From assembly GCA_008373205.1 (NCBI GenBank), contig RQOS01000019.1, forward strand, positions 1-34,042: DNA of 34,042 nucleotides, read 5' to 3'. This stretch comes from SAR202 cluster bacterium (GTDB taxonomy: Bacteria; Chloroflexota; Dehalococcoidia; Lucifugimonadales; Lucifugimonadaceae). The position numbers and the translations under genes are program-made. Within the stretch, counting starts at the first letter, position 1. Every line of letters starts with the position of its first letter. Shown here piece by piece: positions 8,427 through 16,784 of the stretch. Under the pieces are notes generated by a model, which ran no database searches, was not told where the DNA came from, and saw nothing but the letters and a program-made list of their open reading frames with translations.

Positions 8427-8504
8427 TTCCCTCCGCTAGAATTATCTAGTTCAGGTTTTATGGGTCGGTTTTATACCCTCTCAGCCCTTATGAGCTCCCC
8501 AAGT
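8427..8504 (-). promoter_or_regulatory. TPP (THI-box) riboswitch controlling the thiamin-precursor ABC operon
   Basis: Read on the minus strand, the conserved TPP aptamer blocks appear in order: GGGGAGC, GGGCTGAGAGGG, ACCC, AACCTGA, GATAAT, and GCGGAGGGAAG. The last block is both the closing aptamer strand and the ribosome binding site of the ATPase gene, whose ATG is 2 nt further on. There is no room for a terminator between aptamer and start codon, so control is most likely at translation: bound TPP would stabilise the closing helix and hide the ribosome binding site. P1 is short (CTT/AAG), but upstream CATT could extend it over AATG. Confidence 0.95.
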
Positions 8505-8551
8505 AAATGTTAATGTTAAATATACAATAGTTTTCAAATTTAAAAAAACAA

Positions 8552-9241
8552 GTGACAGACAAAAGAAATAAATTAATAAATTACACTAAGAATTTTTTTT
8601 TACTAATGTTAATAGTTTCTTGTTCAAAAAATGTTTCAATCGAATCTTTAAGTTCTGAAGAAATAATATCTTTATCACAAAGTAAAATAGTAAATTCTAA
8701 ATCTTTTTCTTTTGATTTAAAACATAAAAATGGATCAACTGAATTACCTGGAAATTATAATATTTCTAGAGCAAATGGTGATATTCAGAAACCAAAAAAT
8801 ATCATGATAGATGCTGAAATAATCTCTAATAATTTCCTTATAAAACTATCATATTTATCTCTAAACGATCAGTATTGGATTACTAATCCAATATCTTTTG
8901 ATTGGATGAAAACTCCAGAGGAAGATAATCCATTTAGAAATATTGATCCTATAAATATTTTGGGAGATATTTATTCAGAAATAGAATCGATTAGGTTGGT
9001 TGAATACAAAAATAAAGAGTATCTATTGAGGGCAAATATTAATTCAAATAATCTAACTTCTTTAGTTGGAGATATAATAATTCCTGATAAAAATGTGGAT
9101 ATTGAATTGTTTATAAATGATGAAGGATTTGTAAGAAAAATTTTAATTTTTGGAGAAGTCCAACCTAATGACTTAAGTAATACTTTACGAGAAATTTCAT
9201 TTTCTAACTGGAATGTTGAAATAGAATGGAATGAACCTTGA
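8552..9241 (+). CDS. LppX/LprAFG-type lipoprotein (LprG-like)
   Basis: This 229-residue lipoprotein has a basic N-terminus, a hydrophobic stretch (14-22) and lipobox IVSC with C24 lipidated. The mature part follows the LppX_LprAFG pattern: an early SLSQSKIVNSKSF helix, then FDLKH, LPG, GDIQKPK and a WMKTP strand. That family forms a hydrophobic cup that carries acylated lipids; mycobacterial LprG works with the MFS protein Rv1410c/P55. The next gene is an MFS exporter overlapping by 4 nt, which strengthens the assignment. The GTG start has no clear ribosome binding site, so translation may be leaderless or weak. Sequence similarity alone is modest. Confidence 0.75.
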   Translation: MTDKRNKLINYTKNFFLLMLIVSCSKNVSIESLSSEEIISLSQSKIVNSKSFSFDLKHKNGSTELPGNYNISRANGDIQKPKNIMIDAEIISNNFLIKLSYLSLNDQYWITNPISFDWMKTPEEDNPFRNIDPINILGDIYSEIESIRLVEYKNKEYLLRANINSNNLTSLVGDIIIPDKNVDIELFINDEGFVRKILIFGEVQPNDLSNTLREISFSNWNVEIEWNEP

Positions 9242-10698
9242 TTTTATATAAAAAAATTTTCTATATCTCTATTCTTTGCTTAGCCGTTTTTATAGCAGCT
9301 GATGATCAAACAGTAATTGTCACATTATTACCCAGCATGGTATTAGATTTAAGAATATCTATAGGTGAACTAAATAAAATTTCATGGACAATAACTTCTT
9401 ACCTTCTAGGTTTTACTATAATTATGCCAATTGCAGGAAAGATATGTGACAAGTATGGCTATAGGTCTACTTTAATATTTTCTCTTATCATTTTTTCCTT
9501 AGGTTCTTTACTCATAGGTATCACAAACTCAATACCTGAGAATTCTTATTTTCCTTCAAAATTAATGTGGATGATTATATTTAGATTTTTACAAGCTATG
9601 GGTGGAGGTGCCATAATACCAATCTGCATAGTAGGAGTATCGTTAATTTTAGAAAAAAAATATTGGATATATGGATTTGGTTTAATAGGAGCTTCTGCAG
9701 AGTTAGGGGGAGTAATTGGGCCACTCTGGGGGAGCCTAATAGTAGAATATTTTGATTGGGAAACTGCATTTTTAATCAATATACCAATATCATTATTGAT
9801 AATATTTCTTATGTATTTTTTACCTAAAAGTAGAATTGCTGATACTAGAATAAAAATTTTTGACATAGTAATTTTTTCTGTAATAATAACTCTTTCTACT
9901 TATTTAATATCTGAGTACAATGGAATTGATTTTTCTGCTTTGGTAATAATTTTAGCTCTGTTAGTTTTATCATCATTATTTCTGATAAGAATTTTAAAAA
10001 AACAACAGAATTTTATACCCAATGAATTATTCGATTATAAATCATTTTTGACATCATCATTTATTCATTTTTTTGTTGGAGCTAGCTTAATTGTTATTAT
10101 GGTAACTATTCCACTTTCAGCATCTACTATTCATCAAATGGATAATTTAGAAATTGGTTTATCTTTGTTAAACTTAACTTTATTTATTGGAGTTGGATCA
10201 ATTTTAGGAATATTTATATCAAAATTAAGTAATTTTATCGCATTAATAATTTCGGGCTGTATATGCTCATTTGGAATTTTTCTTTACTCACTAAATATAT
10301 CCAAGCCACCAGATGAATTATTTTTTATTTTAATGATAATTGGATTAGGGTTTGGAATTTACATAGTCCCAATTCACAATGCTGGACTTAATAAAATACC
10401 CGAAAAAATCAGAGGTATTTCATCTTCTATGATTTCTTTTTCTAGAATGATTGGAATGATTTTTGGACTATCCATTATGACAACTTTTGGGACAGCAAGA
10501 TTTTCAGAATTAGTATCTGGCATACAAATTTTTACTTCAAATACCAGTGATCAACAAGAAATGATCGAATCTATTAATTTAGCTGGCTTATCTGTGTTTG
10601 AAGAATTGATTTTCGGTGCTTTAATATTTTCACTTTTAGCACTTTTTATAACAATTTTATCTTTTTACTATACTGATACAACAGATGCAACTGCATAA
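9238..10698 (+). CDS. MFS exporter, DHA2-like (P55/Rv1410c-like), partner of the upstream lipoprotein
   Basis: This 486-residue membrane protein has about 14 predicted helices. TM1 ends in an acidic pair (D22-D23), MFS motif A-like GKICDKYGYR follows TM2, and TM4-TM5 carry RFLQAMGGG and GPLWG as in drug:H+ antiporter family 2. A soluble stretch near 422-452 lies before the last helix. The TTG start overlaps the lipoprotein stop, so the two are co-translated. By analogy with LprG-P55 the pair may move lipids or lipophilic compounds across the envelope. A plain multidrug exporter is the alternative. The 3' end overlaps convergent acpS by 31 bp. Confidence 0.87.
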   Translation: MILYKKIFYISILCLAVFIAADDQTVIVTLLPSMVLDLRISIGELNKISWTITSYLLGFTIIMPIAGKICDKYGYRSTLIFSLIIFSLGSLLIGITNSIPENSYFPSKLMWMIIFRFLQAMGGGAIIPICIVGVSLILEKKYWIYGFGLIGASAELGGVIGPLWGSLIVEYFDWETAFLINIPISLLIIFLMYFLPKSRIADTRIKIFDIVIFSVIITLSTYLISEYNGIDFSALVIILALLVLSSLFLIRILKKQQNFIPNELFDYKSFLTSSFIHFFVGASLIVIMVTIPLSASTIHQMDNLEIGLSLLNLTLFIGVGSILGIFISKLSNFIALIISGCICSFGIFLYSLNISKPPDELFFILMIIGLGFGIYIVPIHNAGLNKIPEKIRGISSSMISFSRMIGMIFGLSIMTTFGTARFSELVSGIQIFTSNTSDQQEMIESINLAGLSVFEELIFGALIFSLLALFITILSFYYTDTTDATA

Positions 10699-11027
10699 TT
10701 TCTGGAATGACTAATAGATAATGCAATTTCTTTTATGCCAAGTTCATTTGCTTTCTTTTTTGCATTTCCATGAAGAATTACTTTTGGAGCTTTTCCTCTA
10801 GCTCTGTATACTTCAATAGATTTCCATGGCACCCCTCTAATTCCAGTTCCCAATAATTTCATAACTGCTTCTTTTGTTGCAAATCTAGCAGCAATTTGCG
10901 GGAAACGTCCTCTGCAATATTCAATTTCTTGTTTGGTAAAAATTTTCCTCATAAATCTATCAGGATAGTTTTGGCAAACTTCTTTTATTCTATAAATTTC
11001 TATAATATCTATACCAGTAAGGAGCAT
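10668..11027 (-). CDS. acpS: Holo-[acyl-carrier-protein] synthase
   Basis: AcpS transfers 4'-phosphopantetheine from CoA to acyl carrier protein. The 119-residue protein has the family's two signatures: GIDIIE at 5-10 with metal ligand D7, and ARFATKEAVMK at 47-57 with E53. ISHSRNYAVA closes the domain. Length is normal. It diverges from folD across 74 nt. Its last 31 bp overlap the 3' end of the MFS exporter on the other strand, so the C-terminus (VASVVSV) is encoded opposite the exporter's tail. Confidence 0.97.
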   Translation of the reverse strand: MLLTGIDIIEIYRIKEVCQNYPDRFMRKIFTKQEIEYCRGRFPQIAARFATKEAVMKLLGTGIRGVPWKSIEVYRARGKAPKVILHGNAKKKANELGIKEIALSISHSRNYAVASVVSV

Positions 11028-11101
11028 ATTTAAAAGTTCAAATATATATTATTTAGTATAAAGTTATTTTTTTAGATTGAAAGGAAAAAACAATTTCAAA
11101 T

Positions 11102-11977
11102 TTGATAGACGGGAAAAAAATTAGTATTTCAATTCAAAATTCATTAAAGGAAGAAATCTCAAAAATAAAAAATATTTACAATAGTGTCCCTAAGTTAGTT
11201 GTAGTTCTTGTTGGTAATAATCCAGCTTCAATATCTTATGTAAAAGCAAAAGAGAGAGCTTGTGAAAAAGCTGGAATACTTTGCCATGTGGAAAGATTAG
11301 AAGAAAATGTTTCAGAAAGTGAATTAATTAAATATATTAATGAGCTTAACCTTGATTCTGAAACCCATGGAATGATAGTACAGCTCCCATTACCAAAAGA
11401 CTTAGATGAGGAAAAAATAATTCAATCTATTTCCCCAATTAAGGATGTAGATGGACTCACTAATGAAAACTTAGGATTATTAGCTTCAGGTAATTCTAGA
11501 TTTGTTCCAGCAACACCCCTAGGTGTTCAGGTACTGCTTAATGAAATAAATGCAAAAACTGAGGGATCAAATATTGTGATTATTGGAAGAAGCAAATTAG
11601 TTGGTATACCATTGGCTTTACTTTTGTCATCTAAATCAGATTTAGGCAATGCATCTGTCACAATATGTCATAGCAAATCAAAAAATATTAAGTCACATAC
11701 AATTAAGGCAGATATAGTAGTTGTAGCAACTGGTTTCCCTCATACGCTAACTGCTGATATGGTTAGGAAAGACTCAATAGTAATTGATGTAGGGGTAAAT
11801 AGAATTGAAGATAATACAAAAAAAAATGGATATAGGTTAATTGGAGATAGTGACTTTGAAGAAATATATGAAATCGCATCAAAAATCACACCTGTTCCTG
11901 GTGGAGTAGGCCCTATGACAATAGCAATGCTACTAAAAAATGTAACAAAAGCATTTTTACTTAATGTGAAAAAATAA
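11102..11977 (+). CDS. folD: Bifunctional methylenetetrahydrofolate dehydrogenase/methenyltetrahydrofolate cyclohydrolase
   Basis: FolD interconverts 5,10-methylene-, 5,10-methenyl- and 10-formyl-tetrahydrofolate. Signatures are SYVKAKERACEKAGI (45-59; Y46 and K50 catalytic), VQLPLPKD (93-100), KDVDG (114-118), cofactor motif GRSKLVGIP (162-170) and PVPGGVGPMT near the C-terminus. It is 291 residues. The start is TTG; the product begins MIDGK, as FolD proteins usually do, so an earlier start is unlikely. Fhs (29420) and ThyX (15321) elsewhere in the window use the same folate pool. Confidence 0.97.
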   Translation: MIDGKKISISIQNSLKEEISKIKNIYNSVPKLVVVLVGNNPASISYVKAKERACEKAGILCHVERLEENVSESELIKYINELNLDSETHGMIVQLPLPKDLDEEKIIQSISPIKDVDGLTNENLGLLASGNSRFVPATPLGVQVLLNEINAKTEGSNIVIIGRSKLVGIPLALLLSSKSDLGNASVTICHSKSKNIKSHTIKADIVVVATGFPHTLTADMVRKDSIVIDVGVNRIEDNTKKNGYRLIGDSDFEEIYEIASKITPVPGGVGPMTIAMLLKNVTKAFLLNVKK

Positions 11978-12033
11978 TGTAAATGCTAATTTTAAAGCTA
12001 GATGTAATATGAAAGTTCAATTAAAATTTGCCT

Positions 12034-13047
12034 ATGGCGACATTAAAACAAGAAAAAAATAAAAAAACTTCTAAATCTTCAAAAATTTCAATAGAAAAAA
12101 GAGAAATGCTAGATATCTATAAGAATATGTTTCTTATAAGACAGTTTGAGCTTGCATGCGGTGAAAATTATACAAAAGGAAATATTAGAGGTTTTCTACA
12201 TTTATATATCGGTCAAGAAGCAACAGCAGTAGGATCAATTTCCAATCTAGAAGATGAAGATTATATTGTTACTCATTACAGAGATCATGGGCATGCACTT
12301 GCAAGAGGCTTGGATGTTAACAGATCAATGGCAGAGCTTTTTGGAAAAAGTACGGGTCTTTCCAAAGGTAAAGGTGGCTCAATGCATTTATTTGATGCAG
12401 GTAAAAAATTTATGGGTGGACATGCCATAGTTGGAGGTCAATTTCCACTAGCTACTGGATTGGCGTTGGCTTGTCAGTATAAAAAAACTGGAGGAATTGT
12501 AGTTTGTTATTTCGGTGACGGTTCTACAAATCAAGGTACTTATCACGAGACTTTGAACTTAGCCTCAGTTTGGAACCTTCCAATATTATTTATTTTAGAA
12601 AATAATAAATACGGAATGGGATCTTCAATAGATAGAGTAAGAGCTGGCGGAGAAGATTTTTATACAGGAGCTTCCACTTATGATATTCCTGCGGCACAAG
12701 TCAATGGAATGGATGTTTTAGCGGTTAAAGAAGCTACAAAAATTGCAGTTGAAAAGGTTCGTCAAAATGGCGGACCTTTTTATTTAGAATGTAAAACTTT
12801 TAGATTTGTTGGCCACTCACTTGCTGATGGGCAAAAATACAGAAAAACAGACGAAATAAAAGAATGGGAAAAGCAAGATCCTCTTATAAGATTCCCTGAA
12901 TGGTTACTTTCTGCTGGTATAGCTAGTCAAAAAGATATAGAAAAAATTAATCAAGAAGTAAATTTAATAGTAAAAGAATCTGTTGATTTCGCAGAATCTA
13001 GTTCAGAACCAAAAAATTCTGAAGTATATGATGATATCTACAAGTAA
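12034..13047 (+). CDS. pdhA: Pyruvate dehydrogenase E1 component, alpha subunit
   Basis: This is the TPP-dependent E1 alpha subunit, which decarboxylates pyruvate and acetylates the lipoyl arm of E2. The TPP-binding motif runs from GDG (161-163) to NN (190-191), numbered from the ATG. HYRDHGHALARG, SKGKGGSMHLF and FLHLYIGQEA are also typical. I use the ATG at 12034 (337 residues); a TTG two codons earlier is possible. The N-terminal 20 residues are Lys-rich and poorly conserved. Genes for E1 beta and E2 follow directly. An acetoin dehydrogenase role is the main alternative. Confidence 0.93.
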   Translation: MATLKQEKNKKTSKSSKISIEKREMLDIYKNMFLIRQFELACGENYTKGNIRGFLHLYIGQEATAVGSISNLEDEDYIVTHYRDHGHALARGLDVNRSMAELFGKSTGLSKGKGGSMHLFDAGKKFMGGHAIVGGQFPLATGLALACQYKKTGGIVVCYFGDGSTNQGTYHETLNLASVWNLPILFILENNKYGMGSSIDRVRAGGEDFYTGASTYDIPAAQVNGMDVLAVKEATKIAVEKVRQNGGPFYLECKTFRFVGHSLADGQKYRKTDEIKEWEKQDPLIRFPEWLLSAGIASQKDIEKINQEVNLIVKESVDFAESSSEPKNSEVYDDIYK

Positions 13048-13065
13048 GTAGAGAAAGAGCTTAAA

Positions 13066-14046
13066 ATGCCCCAATTAGTAATGAGAGAAGCTATAAAAAA
13101 AGGTCTTGAAGAAGCTCTTCAAAATGACCCTAATGTTCTTATTCTAGGAGAGGATATAGGAGCATATGGTGGAGCTTATGCTGTTACTGATGGATTCCTA
13201 GATAAATTTGGTCCTGAAAGAATTAAGGATACCCCTATTTCTGAAGCAACATTCATTGGTACAGGCATAGGAGCAGCTAGTGCTGGGCTTAGGCCAATTA
13301 TTGAGCTTATGTCAATCAGTTTTTCTTTAGTTGGATTTGATCAGATAGTTAACATGGCAGCAAATATTAGATATATGTCAGGTGGGCAAATAGATGTTCC
13401 TATGGTTATTAGAGCACCTACTGGAGCAGGAGTTCAACTTGCTGCTACACATTCACAAAGTTTTGAAACATGGTTAGCTGAAGTCCCGGGACTTTACTGT
13501 GTTTGTCCTTCTAATCCAAAAGATGCTCTTGGTTTATTAAGAACCGCCATAAAAGATAATAATCCTGTGATATTTGCAGAACCTGCTTTATTATATGGGA
13601 CAAAAGGTGATGTACCTGAAGAATATTATGAAATTCCATTAGGATCTGCTTCAGTAGTAAAAAAAGGAAATGATATAACCTTAGTTTCCTATGGAGCAGG
13701 AATGAAAGTTATCGAGGAAGTTTCAACCATTCTAGATAAAAAGAATATTAGTTCGGAGATAATAGACCTTAGATCATTAAGTCCAATTGATTATGCAACT
13801 ATTGGGGAGTCTGTAAAGAAAACTAATAAATTGCTAGCACTAGATACTTCAAGAAGAAACGGTGGAATAATGGCAGAAGTAGTAGCTGATGTGCAAGAAA
13901 ATTTTAATGATTGGCTTGATTCTCCTATAATTAGAATAGGAGCAAAAGATGTTCCATGGCCTTATAATAAAAATTTAGAATCAAATGCTTATCCTGATCC
14001 TAACGAGATAGTGGATGAGATAAATAATAAAATACTAAACTTATAG
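13066..14046 (+). CDS. pdhB: Pyruvate dehydrogenase E1 component, beta subunit
   Basis: E1 beta forms the heterotetramer with E1 alpha. The 326-residue protein has the family's opening (MREAIKKGLEEAL), LGEDIG at 27-32, DTPISEATFIGTGIG (55-69) with E60, which activates TPP, and a transketolase C-terminal domain (about 200-320). It starts 18 nt after pdhA, and E2 follows 9 nt later, so the three are one transcription unit. Sequence alone does not exclude a 2-oxoacid other than pyruvate. Confidence 0.94.
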   Translation: MPQLVMREAIKKGLEEALQNDPNVLILGEDIGAYGGAYAVTDGFLDKFGPERIKDTPISEATFIGTGIGAASAGLRPIIELMSISFSLVGFDQIVNMAANIRYMSGGQIDVPMVIRAPTGAGVQLAATHSQSFETWLAEVPGLYCVCPSNPKDALGLLRTAIKDNNPVIFAEPALLYGTKGDVPEEYYEIPLGSASVVKKGNDITLVSYGAGMKVIEEVSTILDKKNISSEIIDLRSLSPIDYATIGESVKKTNKLLALDTSRRNGGIMAEVVADVQENFNDWLDSPIIRIGAKDVPWPYNKNLESNAYPDPNEIVDEINNKILNL

Positions 14047-14055
14047 GAGAAAACT

Positions 14056-15324
14056 TTGGCTAACGAAATAACAATGCCTTCAATGGGAGCTGATATGACT
14101 GAAGGAACAATAGTTAAATGGCTAAAAAATGAAGGAGATAAAGTTTCTAAAGGTGATAAGCTTGCAGAAATTGAAACCGATAAAACTGTTGTAGAAATGG
14201 AAGCATATAACGAAGGTTTTCTTAGAAAAATAACATCTAGTGAAGGATCTGTTGTCAAAGTAGGAAAAATAATTGGATATATTGGAGAAATGGATGAAGA
14301 AGTTCCTGATGATGTTCAAGAAGACAATAGTGAACCTAAAGCAGAAATAAAAAATGTTGAACCGGAGCCAGAAAAAACTTTAGCAAAAGATGAATCAAAT
14401 AATGATTCATCTAAAAGTCAGTCATTAGACATTACATTGAGTTCTGATTCTGTACAAATAAAAGCATCTCCTATGGCAAAAAGATTAGCAAAAGAAAAAA
14501 ATATAAATTTAGCTGATATAAATGGGACTGGACCGGGAGGAAGAATTACTAAAGATGATGTAGAGAATCATGTACCTGGGCCTTCTCTAATCTCTTCAAA
14601 TCAATTAGGGAAAAGTCAAAATATTTCTCTTGATAGTAACGATATTCCATTAAATTCAATGAGACAAGCAATTGCTAGAGTTACAGTTAGATCAAAAACT
14701 GAAATACCACATTTTCAAGTTACAGTTGAAATAGATATGACTGAAGCTATGAAAATGAGAGCTGATATAAACGAAGATATTGAAAAAAATGGAATTAAAG
14801 TTTCTGTTAATGATCTTATTCTCAAAGCAACAATAAATTCACTTTTAAAATATCCAAAATGGAATACATCTTTTGATGGTGATAAATTAATCTCACACTC
14901 AAGTATTAATTTAGGCATTGCTATAGCTCTTGAACAAGGTCTTATTGTTCCTGCAATATTAGATGCTCAAAACTTAGACTTACTATCTTTGGCTTCTAAA
15001 TCAAAAGATTTAGGAAACCGTGCTAGGGGTAATGGAGATCCTCTTTCTAATCAAGAGTTAACTTCAGGCACTTTTTCAACTTCTAATTTAGGTATGTTTG
15101 GCACTCACTCATTTACAGCTATAATCGTTCCTCCGCAAAGTGGAATTATTGCTTTGGGTGAGGTAAAAAAAGAAGCAAAAGTTGTTAATGATGATATCCA
15201 AATCAGACAAGTAATGTACGCTACATTATCAGCTGATCATAGAGTAGGAGATGGGGCTGAAGGAGCAGTTTTTATGAAAGAATTTAAAGATCTTCTAGAA
15301 AAACCATCTAGACTATTATTATGA
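14056..15324 (+). CDS. pdhC: Dihydrolipoamide acetyltransferase (E2) of pyruvate dehydrogenase
   Basis: Domains in order: one lipoyl domain (1-78; K43 in ETDKTVVEME carries lipoate), a flexible Asp/Glu/Ser-rich linker, the peripheral subunit-binding domain (about 136-172, ASPMAKRLAKE to GRITKDDV), a second linker, and the catalytic acyltransferase domain (195-422) with HRVGDG at 395-400 (H395, D399). The TTG start has an AGGAG ribosome binding site. No E3 (dihydrolipoamide dehydrogenase) gene is in the run, so it must lie elsewhere. The stop overlaps the thyX start by 4 nt (ATGA). Confidence 0.94.
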   Translation: MANEITMPSMGADMTEGTIVKWLKNEGDKVSKGDKLAEIETDKTVVEMEAYNEGFLRKITSSEGSVVKVGKIIGYIGEMDEEVPDDVQEDNSEPKAEIKNVEPEPEKTLAKDESNNDSSKSQSLDITLSSDSVQIKASPMAKRLAKEKNINLADINGTGPGGRITKDDVENHVPGPSLISSNQLGKSQNISLDSNDIPLNSMRQAIARVTVRSKTEIPHFQVTVEIDMTEAMKMRADINEDIEKNGIKVSVNDLILKATINSLLKYPKWNTSFDGDKLISHSSINLGIAIALEQGLIVPAILDAQNLDLLSLASKSKDLGNRARGNGDPLSNQELTSGTFSTSNLGMFGTHSFTAIIVPPQSGIIALGEVKKEAKVVNDDIQIRQVMYATLSADHRVGDGAEGAVFMKEFKDLLEKPSRLLL

Positions 15325-15986
15325 GTTCAAATGTTAAGCTTATAAGCTACTCTCAAGCTTCAGATGAGTTTGAAAATTTAGGGCTATCAGATATTCAAGA
15401 GTTGATTGCATTTTGTGCTAGAGTTTCTAATCCTTCAAATCAACTTAATTCAGAGACAAGTGAGAAATTAATTAATTATCTTATAAAAAACTATCACTGG
15501 TCACCTTTAGAAATGGTAAATGTTTGTCTTGAAATTGAAACAACTAGAGATATAGCAAGGCAAATATTACGACACAGAAGTTTTAGCTTTCAAGAGTTTA
15601 GCCAAAGATATGCAAATCCTACTGAGGACTTAGATTTTGTAATCAGAGAAGCAAGATTACAGGATAATAAAAACAGACAAAATTCTATAGAAAATGAGAA
15701 TTCTGAATTAGAAATTGAATGGGCGAATAAGCAAAAAAAAGTCATTGAAAATGCAATATCAACTTACGAGTGGGCTATACAAAATGGGATTGCAAAAGAA
15801 CAAGCTAGAGTAGTTTTACCGGAAGGCAATACAGTTAGCAGATTGTATATGAATGGAACCTTAAGAAGCTGGATACATTATATTCAATTAAGAGCTTCAC
15901 ATGGGACACAAAAAGAACACATAGAAATCGCTAAAGCTTGTGCATTAGTAATTTCTAAAATTTTTCCCATGGCAGATAGTTTATAA
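15321..15986 (+). CDS. thyX: Flavin-dependent thymidylate synthase
   Basis: ThyX methylates dUMP with methylene-tetrahydrofolate using FAD and NAD(P)H, and releases tetrahydrofolate rather than dihydrofolate. The signature RHRSFSFQEFSQRY is at 84-97, and ARVVLPEGNTVSRLYMNGTL and RASHGTQKE line the active site in the C-terminal half. At 221 residues it has normal length. It overlaps the E2 gene by 4 nt. FolD, which supplies its folate substrate, is just upstream of the pdh genes. Confidence 0.97.
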   Translation: MSSNVKLISYSQASDEFENLGLSDIQELIAFCARVSNPSNQLNSETSEKLINYLIKNYHWSPLEMVNVCLEIETTRDIARQILRHRSFSFQEFSQRYANPTEDLDFVIREARLQDNKNRQNSIENENSELEIEWANKQKKVIENAISTYEWAIQNGIAKEQARVVLPEGNTVSRLYMNGTLRSWIHYIQLRASHGTQKEHIEIAKACALVISKIFPMADSL

Positions 15987-16010
15987 TTAAATTTTGTAAT
16001 TATAAGTTAT

Positions 16011-16784
16011 ATGAATAATCTAATAACAATAGATATTGGAAATAGTAATGTTGATCTAGGTTTGTTCAAGAATGAAGATCTAGTTTATAACGCTAAGGTT
16101 TCAACTCAAGATAATAAATCTGAATTTGAAATAGCCACCTCGATAAAACAGTTGTTGAATTTAAGTGATGATGAAGCATCCTCAACAAATACTATTATAA
16201 GTTCAGTTGTGCCAAACAAAACTCAAATAGTATCAAAGGCTTCGAAAATATTAACAAAAAAAGAACCTTTGGTATTAAATCATAAGCATGAATTACCAAT
16301 AATTAATAAATATAATCCTCCCGATGATGTAGGGATTGATAGGCTAGTCGATAGTGTTGCTGCAGTTAAGTTATATGGTAATCCTTGTATTATTCTAGAC
16401 ATAGGTACCTGCTTAGTATTTAATGCCATTACAGATAATAATGAATATATAGGAGGATCTATTCTTCCTGGATTAAATATGGCTTCAGAAAGCTTATCAA
16501 ATTCTACGGCATTACTTAAACCCGTGGAACTAAAAACACCTACTAATATAATTGGAAATAACACGACAGAATCTATTCAATCAGGAATTATTCTTGGATA
16601 TGTAGAATTAATAAAAGGTGTTTTCAAAAAATATAAAGAAATTGTTTCAAAAAATAAAGAAATTAAATTAATTATCACTGGGGGTGGAGGTGAATTAATA
16701 GTCCCAAATTTAGATTTTGAATTTATCTATAATGAACATTTATCATTTATAGGGTTAAAATATATATATGACTTATTTAAGTAA
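16011..16784 (+). CDS. coaX: Type III pantothenate kinase
   Basis: CoaX catalyses the first committed step of CoA synthesis. This 257-residue ASKHA-fold protein has the phosphate loop TIDIGNSN (6-13), GIDR (108-111) and the second phosphate motif DIGTC (130-134). A third glycine-rich motif, TGGGGE, lies near the C-terminus. Type III enzymes are insensitive to CoA feedback and need a monovalent cation. The gene overlaps coaBC by 17 nt, so two consecutive functions of the pathway are coupled. Confidence 0.96.
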   Translation: MNNLITIDIGNSNVDLGLFKNEDLVYNAKVSTQDNKSEFEIATSIKQLLNLSDDEASSTNTIISSVVPNKTQIVSKASKILTKKEPLVLNHKHELPIINKYNPPDDVGIDRLVDSVAAVKLYGNPCIILDIGTCLVFNAITDNNEYIGGSILPGLNMASESLSNSTALLKPVELKTPTNIIGNNTTESIQSGIILGYVELIKGVFKKYKEIVSKNKEIKLIITGGGGELIVPNLDFEFIYNEHLSFIGLKYIYDLFK

